Origin: Halanaerobiales bacterium
GTDB taxonomy: Bacteria > Bacillota_F > Halanaerobiia > Halanaerobiales > DTU029
Assembly: GCA_016278415.1 (NCBI GenBank)
Contig: JADQBV010000271.1
Span: forward strand, 1-8,371
DNA: 8,371 bases
Direction of reading: 5' to 3'
Shown here: piece after piece, positions 4,939-8,371 of the stretch
How the letters are laid out: each line of letters starts with the position of its first letter
Position numbering within the stretch: position 1 is the stretch's first letter
Notes under the pieces: model-generated
Seen by the model: only the letters and a program-made list of their open reading frames with translations
The model's database searches: none
What the model was told of the DNA's origin: nothing
Position numbers and translations under genes: made by a program

Positions 4939-6358
4939 GTTGGGATTAAAATTCTTTATTATCATATTAATTATTTCTATGGGAGGACTTATATTTACAA
5001 GTTTCTATATTAATTATAGTATTGATAAAAGGTTTTTTGACTATTTATATATAGAAAGAAAAGAAGAGATTGAAAGCCTTGTAGGTGTAGTTGAAGATAC
5101 ATTATATGAAAATAATAATTGGGAAACCATTGCTATCATAATTAATGACTTTGTAAAAGTAAATAGATATTCATTATTACTTATAGATATTGAAGGTAAT
5201 ATTATATATAATAGCCCTAATAGTATGATGAATGGTATGATGAATGGTATGATGGATGGCATGATGGGCAGAAGACATAATAACTTAACAAATAGAAATC
5301 AAAATAATTTTAATAGAGACCGAAATACGATTGCGAAGAATAGCGAAAGATTTACTATAGAATATCAGGGGGAGACCATAGCCTATTTATACTGGCATAC
5401 AGGGAGAGAAACCAATACATCAGTTAGGGCTGTAGCTTTTTCCAAAAGAATAAATAGAATTATAATATTGGCAGGGGTATTAGTTGCTCTAGTTACTATA
5501 TTAATAAGTCTATATATCTCTCGCCGTTTAACTCTCCCGCTAATTGAAATGAATAAGATAGCAGGTAAGGTTAGTAGGGGTGAGTTTAATCATAGTGTTA
5601 AAATAAAGGGTAGTGATGAATTAGCAGAATTGGGTCAATCATTTAATGAAATGGTAGCTAAATTAAATTATCTAGAAAGGATTCGAAAGGAATCTACTTC
5701 AGACTTGGCTCATGAACTTAGAACACCATTGACAACTATTAATAGTTATCTTGAAGGTATAAAAGAAGGTATTATCAAAACAGATAATAAAACCATAAAT
5801 GAGATTGAAGAAGAGCTGCAAAGATTGATTAGCCTGGTAAATAGATTGGGAGAGTTAGCTAATGCAGAAAAACGAATTATTAATAGAAAGAAAGAACTGA
5901 TTTCCTTTTCTGAAATTTTAAGGCATATTATAAAGCGACAAGAGCCTTTAGCAAAGAAGAATGGTATTAGCCTAATGCACAAGATCCAGTCAGGTATTAC
6001 TGTGATCGCTGACCCTAAAAATTTGGAGACTATAGTAATAAATCTTATATCAAATTCCTTAAAGTATACACCTGCAAATGGCGACATTAATATATCCTTA
6101 TCAAAAGAAGGGGAAGAGGTTATATTGACAGTCTCTGATACAGGTATAGGAATTAGTAATGAGGATAAAGCATATATTTTTGAGAGATTTTATCGTGTAG
6201 ATAAGTCCCGCTCAATTAAGACAGGTGGTACTGGAATAGGACTTACTATTACTCGTGAACTTGTAAATTCAATGAATGGAAGTATAGAGGTTTTCAGTCC
6301 AGGGGAAAATCAAGGTACTACATTTATAGTTAAATTACCAATAGTGCGAGGAAACTGA
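4931..6358 (+). CDS. Sensor histidine kinase with methionine-repeat sensor loop
   Basis: This is a membrane histidine kinase of 475 aa, partner of the overlapping response regulator. AGGTGAT (4920-4926) lies 4 nt before ATG 4931; the in-frame GTG 4922 lies inside that site and is rejected. TM1 is about residues 7-29 and TM2 about 177-199, leaving an extracytoplasmic sensor of about 147 residues. HAMP is about 197-250. The HisKA box DLAHELRTPLT holds phospho-acceptor His261. ATPase motifs are the N box NLISNSLKYTP (Asn375), G1 SDTGIGI (Asp403), F box IFERFYRVDKSRS and G2 GGTGIGLT (432-437), all intact. The sensor contains MMNGMMNGMMDGMMGRRH (99-116), then an Asn/Arg-rich stretch. Met clusters are known soft-metal ligands and oxidation targets, so Cu/Ag or oxidant sensing is plausible. 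The general layout resembles CpxA/CusS-type kinases; the ligand is unknown. Confidence 0.95.
   Translation: MSKLGLKFFIIILIISMGGLIFTSFYINYSIDKRFFDYLYIERKEEIESLVGVVEDTLYENNNWETIAIIINDFVKVNRYSLLLIDIEGNIIYNSPNSMMNGMMNGMMDGMMGRRHNNLTNRNQNNFNRDRNTIAKNSERFTIEYQGETIAYLYWHTGRETNTSVRAVAFSKRINRIIILAGVLVALVTILISLYISRRLTLPLIEMNKIAGKVSRGEFNHSVKIKGSDELAELGQSFNEMVAKLNYLERIRKESTSDLAHELRTPLTTINSYLEGIKEGIIKTDNKTINEIEEELQRLISLVNRLGELANAEKRIINRKKELISFSEILRHIIKRQEPLAKKNGISLMHKIQSGITVIADPKNLETIVINLISNSLKYTPANGDINISLSKEGEEVILTVSDTGIGISNEDKAYIFERFYRVDKSRSIKTGGTGIGLTITRELVNSMNGSIEVFSPGENQGTTFIVKLPIVRGN
5225..5269 (+). repeat. 12-bp tandem repeat encoding the Met-rich sensor motif
   Basis: Three 12-bp units ATGATGAATGGT, ATGATGAATGGT and ATGATGGATGGC are followed by a partial fourth, ATGATGGGC. 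They encode MMNG, MMNG, MMDG, MMG. The first two copies are identical. The period is a multiple of three, so copy-number change would lengthen or shorten the Met cluster without shifting frame. Confidence 0.9.
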
Positions 6359-6402
6359 TTAATCTTATTAAATAAAGTTGTGCTAGAATTATAATAATAT
6401 CA

Positions 6403-6460
6403 ATTACCTTCCATTTAATTTATAAGATTTTCTATATTGAGTGGAAGATAATACTGTATT
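6403..6460 (+). terminator. Inverted repeat after the kinase gene, possible weak terminator
   Basis: ATTACCTTCCA (6403-6413) pairs with TGGAAGATAAT (6442-6452), ten pairs with one C-A mismatch and a 28-nt loop. A GTATTTT stretch follows. The large loop and imperfect U-run make it a weak terminator, perhaps allowing partial read-through into the Spy-like gene. Confidence 0.4.
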
Positions 6461-6508
6461 TTAAATTTATTTATTTATTAAATTCATAATTTCTTCACAA
6501 TTATCTCC

Positions 6509-6514
6509 TATAAT
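6509..6514 (+). promoter_or_regulatory. Candidate -10 for the Spy-like gene
   Basis: A perfect TATAAT has no -35 match at 17 bp (ATAATT). A TTCTTCACAA stretch at 6491-6500 lies directly upstream. A good -10 without a -35 is what activator-dependent promoters look like, and an OmpR-family activator would bind just there. Activation by the adjacent regulator is inference. Confidence 0.4.
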
Positions 6515-6545
6515 AATATTAAGATAAAGGCTATATAAGAGTCTG

Positions 6546-6624
6546 GTTAAATATTACATTAACTTATAAGATTTTAAACACTTATTTTCTTATCTTTTAG
6601 AAGTGTTTAGGTATGATATTTAAC
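6546..6624 (+). promoter_or_regulatory. Nested stem-loop in the leader of the Spy-like gene
   Basis: The outer helix GTTAAATAT (6546-6554) pairs with ATATTTAAC (6616-6624). The inner helix TAAACACTT (6575-6583) pairs with AAGTGTTTA (6601-6609), with a 17-nt loop. Both 9-bp arms are perfect complements. The structure ends 17 nt before the Shine-Dalgarno at 6642-6645 and lies downstream of the candidate -10, so it would be in the mRNA. It could affect mRNA stability or translation, or act as a DNA dyad. Confidence 0.55.
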
Positions 6625-6653
6625 TCAAAAATAATAAATATGGAGATGATTAA

Positions 6654-7229
6654 ATGAAATTTAAAAAGTTTATTTTTGTGGCATTGATTTTAACTGTTCT
6701 TGTCTTAACAGTTAGCGGGTTTGGTTTTGCTTTTTCTGGTAATGGTGGAAGAGGTATGATGAATCATTTTAATGCTTATGGATATTATGATGGTACGCAG
6801 CAAAATTATAATCCACTTGATTTAGATGATCAGCAGAGAGAAACATTAAGGGTAGAAAGAGAAGAATACATGGATAAACGAATAGAATTGCAAGTAGAGT
6901 TACGTGAAATCAATTTTGAGTTAAGGGAATTACTAATCTTAGGTGGAACAGATGAGGAGATCGCAAATTTAAAAATTGAGATAAATATACTTCAGACTGA
7001 TTTATTAAATGTAAGGACTGATTATTGGCAGGATATTCAAGAATTTCTTACTGTAGATCAAATAGAAAAAGTAAAAGGACTATTTGAAGAGCAGGAATCT
7101 AATGATAGTTACACTAGGGAACCGGCTATGGGAGGCTTTAGAAGACATGGTATGGCTGGAAGGGGTTTTAATCCTAGTGCAAGAAATCAGTCTTTCTCAA
7201 ATAATAGTTTATGCCCCTTTGCTTTTTAG
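6654..7229 (+). CDS. Exported Spy/CpxP/ZraP-like envelope stress protein
   Basis: This 191-aa exported protein resembles the Spy/CpxP/ZraP superfamily, small periplasmic chaperones and metal-stress proteins with two LTxxQ motifs. A signal peptide (MKFKKF, then a long hydrophobic stretch) ends near GFA at residue 26. The mature N-terminus is Gly/Met-rich (GNGGRGMMNHF). The core at 55-147 is helical and highly charged. LDLDDQQ (55-61) stands in for the first LTxxQ and LTVDQ (132-136) is the second, with long amphipathic helices between them. The tail (148-191) is low-complexity, with GGFRRHGMAGRGF and a single Cys187. In known Cpx and Zra systems such proteins bind misfolded proteins or metal and feed back on the kinase. 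Its place directly after a kinase/regulator pair supports a similar role here. GGAG (6642-6645) is 8 nt before ATG. The family match is by pattern only, and the tail is unusual. Confidence 0.8.
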   Translation: MKFKKFIFVALILTVLVLTVSGFGFAFSGNGGRGMMNHFNAYGYYDGTQQNYNPLDLDDQQRETLRVEREEYMDKRIELQVELREINFELRELLILGGTDEEIANLKIEINILQTDLLNVRTDYWQDIQEFLTVDQIEKVKGLFEEQESNDSYTREPAMGGFRRHGMAGRGFNPSARNQSFSNNSLCPFAF

Positions 7230-7333
7230 AATAACTTGAAATATATATGAAATCAAGCACAAATCTTAAAGCATAAAGCAACAATAAATAAAAAACTATA
7301 AAAACTATAAAACACTAAGCACAAGACCATAAG

Positions 7334-7402
7334 AATCCCCTATTGTATTATAGAGATTAAGAAGTCTTTATAATTAACTAATAGGGGGTTTCTATATTTT
7401 AA
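7334..7402 (+). terminator. Long two-part hairpin terminator after the Spy-like gene
   Basis: The outer stem is 7334-7344 (AATCCCCTATT) with 7380-7390, 11 pairs including one T-G. The inner stem is 7347-7356 (ATTATAGAGA) with 7365-7374, 10 pairs with one G-U around an 8-nt loop. TTTCTATATTTT follows. It is about 105 nt after the Spy-like stop codon and should end that transcript. Confidence 0.8.
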
Positions 7403-7456
7403 TTTACTTTTTGGAATTCTAGTTAAAATGTTTGAGATGAATCTTCTTTATTTTTA

Positions 7457-7485
7457 TTGTTTGCAGGAAAATATTAATCTATAAT
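7457..7485 (+). promoter_or_regulatory. Candidate promoter for paaK
   Basis: TTGTTT (7457-7462) is spaced 17 bp from TATAAT (7480-7485). It lies downstream of the previous terminator and about 155 nt upstream of paaK. The -35 is a moderate match only. Confidence 0.4.
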
Positions 7486-7541
7486 GAATTATAATTAAAA
7501 TAAGTATTTTTTAATTAATTATTAGTATTATACTTAGTTAT

Positions 7542-7570
7542 TACAAATTAGTGATTTTAGTAAATTTGTA
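7542..7570. promoter_or_regulatory. Dyad upstream of paaK, possible operator
   Basis: TACAAATT (7542-7549) and AATTTGTA (7563-7570) are perfect inverted 8-mers with a 13-nt spacer. They lie between the candidate promoter and the paaK start. A repressor site or an mRNA hairpin are both possible, and the AT-rich content lowers significance. Confidence 0.4.
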
Positions 7571-7640
7571 TTTATCAGGCTAAGAAATTTTGTGGACAAT
7601 AATATTAAATCGTTGTGAGAATTGAGAGGAGAGAGTATGA

Positions 7641-8371
7641 ATGATATGGAATGAAAAGTATGAAACAATGTCCAGAGAAGAGATGAGGAAGTGGCAGGGC
7701 ATAAAACTGCGCGAAATGGTTGAAAGGGTTTATCATAATGTTCCTTTTTATCGTGAAAAAATGCAAGACTTGAACATTGTGCCAGAGGATATAAAAACAG
7801 TAGATGATCTGTCTCGCCTACCTTTTACTACAAAACAGGATTTAAGGGATAACTATCCCTATGATTTATTTGCCACTCCCATGAGCGAAATAGTAAGGGT
7901 ACATGCTTCCTCAGGTACAACTGGGAAACCTACAGTTGTAGGATATACTCGTAAAGATATATCTACCTGGTCAGAGGTTGTCGCCAGGACCTTATATTGT
8001 GCTGGAGTTGGACGTAATGATTATATTCAGGTTGCTTATGGATATGGACTTTTTACTGGAGGATTAGGAGTTCATTATGGTAGTGAAAAAGTAGGTGCTA
8101 CTGTAATACCAATTTCTGGTGGTAATACTAAGAAACAACTACAATTGATGGAGGATTTTGGTAGTACTGTTATGGCTTGTACACCTTCATATGCCTTATA
8201 TCTTGCTGAATCAATAAAAGATATGAATATAGACCGATCTAAATTGAAGTTAAGGGTAGGTATCTTTGGTGCTGAGCCTTGGACAGATAATATGAGAAAA
8301 ATGGTAGAAGAGAGATTAGGTATTAAAGCAATTGATATATATGGATTAAGTGAAATTATAGGTCCAGGTGT
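7641..8371 (+). CDS. paaK: Phenylacetate-CoA ligase, N-terminal part, runs off the right edge
   Basis: This ATP-dependent acyl-adenylate-forming enzyme (ANL superfamily) makes phenylacetyl-CoA from phenylacetate, CoA and ATP. In anaerobes PaaK-like ligases may also act on other aryl acids from amino-acid fermentation. The visible 243 codons begin [15 protein letters not shown] and [19 protein letters not shown], the usual PaaK N-terminus. The phosphate-binding loop [14 protein letters not shown] starts at residue 90. [14 protein letters not shown], a region ending ISGGNT, and the adenylation motif DIYGLSE (to residue 238) follow; all visible motifs are intact. Family members are about 430 aa, so roughly the C-terminal 45% is missing because the window ends. 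GGAG (7628-7631) lies 9 nt before ATG 7641. An in-frame TGA directly precedes the ATG, so no earlier start exists. It is separated from the Spy-like gene by a strong terminator, so it is a separate unit. Confidence 0.95.
   Translation, partial: MIWNEKYETMSREEMRKWQGIKLREMVERVYHNVPFYREKMQDLNIVPEDIKTVDDLSRLPFTTKQDLRDNYPYDLFATPMSEIVRVHASSGTTGKPTVVGYTRKDISTWSEVVARTLYCAGVGRNDYIQVAYGYGLFTGGLGVHYGSEKVGATVIPISGGNTKKQLQLMEDFGSTVMACTPSYALYLAESIKDMNIDRSKLKLRVGIFGAEPWTDNMRKMVEERLGIKAIDIYGLSEIIGPG

Larger units (their letters stand above)
7230..7640. other. 411-nt intergenic region before paaK
   Basis: No ORF of note is visible apart from a 5-codon ATG-TGA frame at 7637-7654 that overlaps the paaK start. 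The first part (7230-7333) is A-rich with small repeats such as ACTATAAAA. A long terminator hairpin lies at 7334-7402, a candidate promoter at 7457-7485 and a dyad at 7542-7570. Confidence 0.7.

Noticed and set aside
5041..5262. Open frame of 73 codons antisense to the kinase sensor region, hydrophobic
   Set aside because: The hydrophobic look comes from the reverse complement of the AT-rich and Met-repeat coding sequence. The kinase frame is certain here.
5746..6087. Open frame of 113 codons antisense to the kinase catalytic region
   Set aside because: It is a shadow of the conserved HisKA/ATPase coding sequence, with no recognisable domain.

Overview
The window looks like chromosome from a low-GC, anaerobic Firmicute. 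By eye it is very AT-rich, shows strong GGAGG/AGGTGAT ribosome binding sites, prefers AGA/AGG and A/T-ending codons, and has classic hairpin plus U-run terminators. Two genes suggest a lineage with an outer membrane (Halanaerobiales-like or another diderm Firmicute): an L,D-transpeptidase with a YcbB/LdtD-type active site and a Spy/CpxP-like exported protein. That placement is inference. No phage, IS or CRISPR signature is visible.

Layout. The left edge holds the 3' part of a tRNA-Arg(UCU) and its terminator. Next come msrA (methionine sulfoxide reductase), with a terminator-like hairpin directly in front of it, and a single-domain nitroreductase-family gene. Both are on the + strand and close at a bidirectional terminator shared with a convergent tandem-CBS protein. 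Divergent from the CBS gene is a secreted peptidoglycan L,D-transpeptidase. It converges on a small cytoplasmic coiled-coil protein of unknown function.

The right-centre holds the most interesting block. A long AT-rich intergenic region has a near-consensus promoter, phased direct repeats, a perfect 13-bp dyad and a long-range pairing that encloses it. It leads into an OmpR-family response regulator and an overlapping sensor histidine kinase, followed by a Spy/CpxP-like exported protein. The kinase's extracytoplasmic sensor carries a methionine repeat (MMNG-MMNG-MMDG-MMG) encoded by a 12-bp tandem repeat. The Spy-like protein has its own structured leader and ends at a long hairpin terminator. 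The right edge holds the first 243 codons of a phenylacetate-CoA ligase (paaK), behind an AT-rich leader with a dyad.

Working together (inference). The kinase, regulator and Spy-like protein read as a Cpx/Zra/Cus-like envelope stress module in which a Met-rich loop could bind soft metals (Cu, Ag) or respond to methionine oxidation. The oxidative-damage gene msrA and a flavin oxidoreductase a few kb upstream give a loose thematic link, but nothing here proves co-regulation. L,D-transpeptidase cross-linking also fits an envelope theme.
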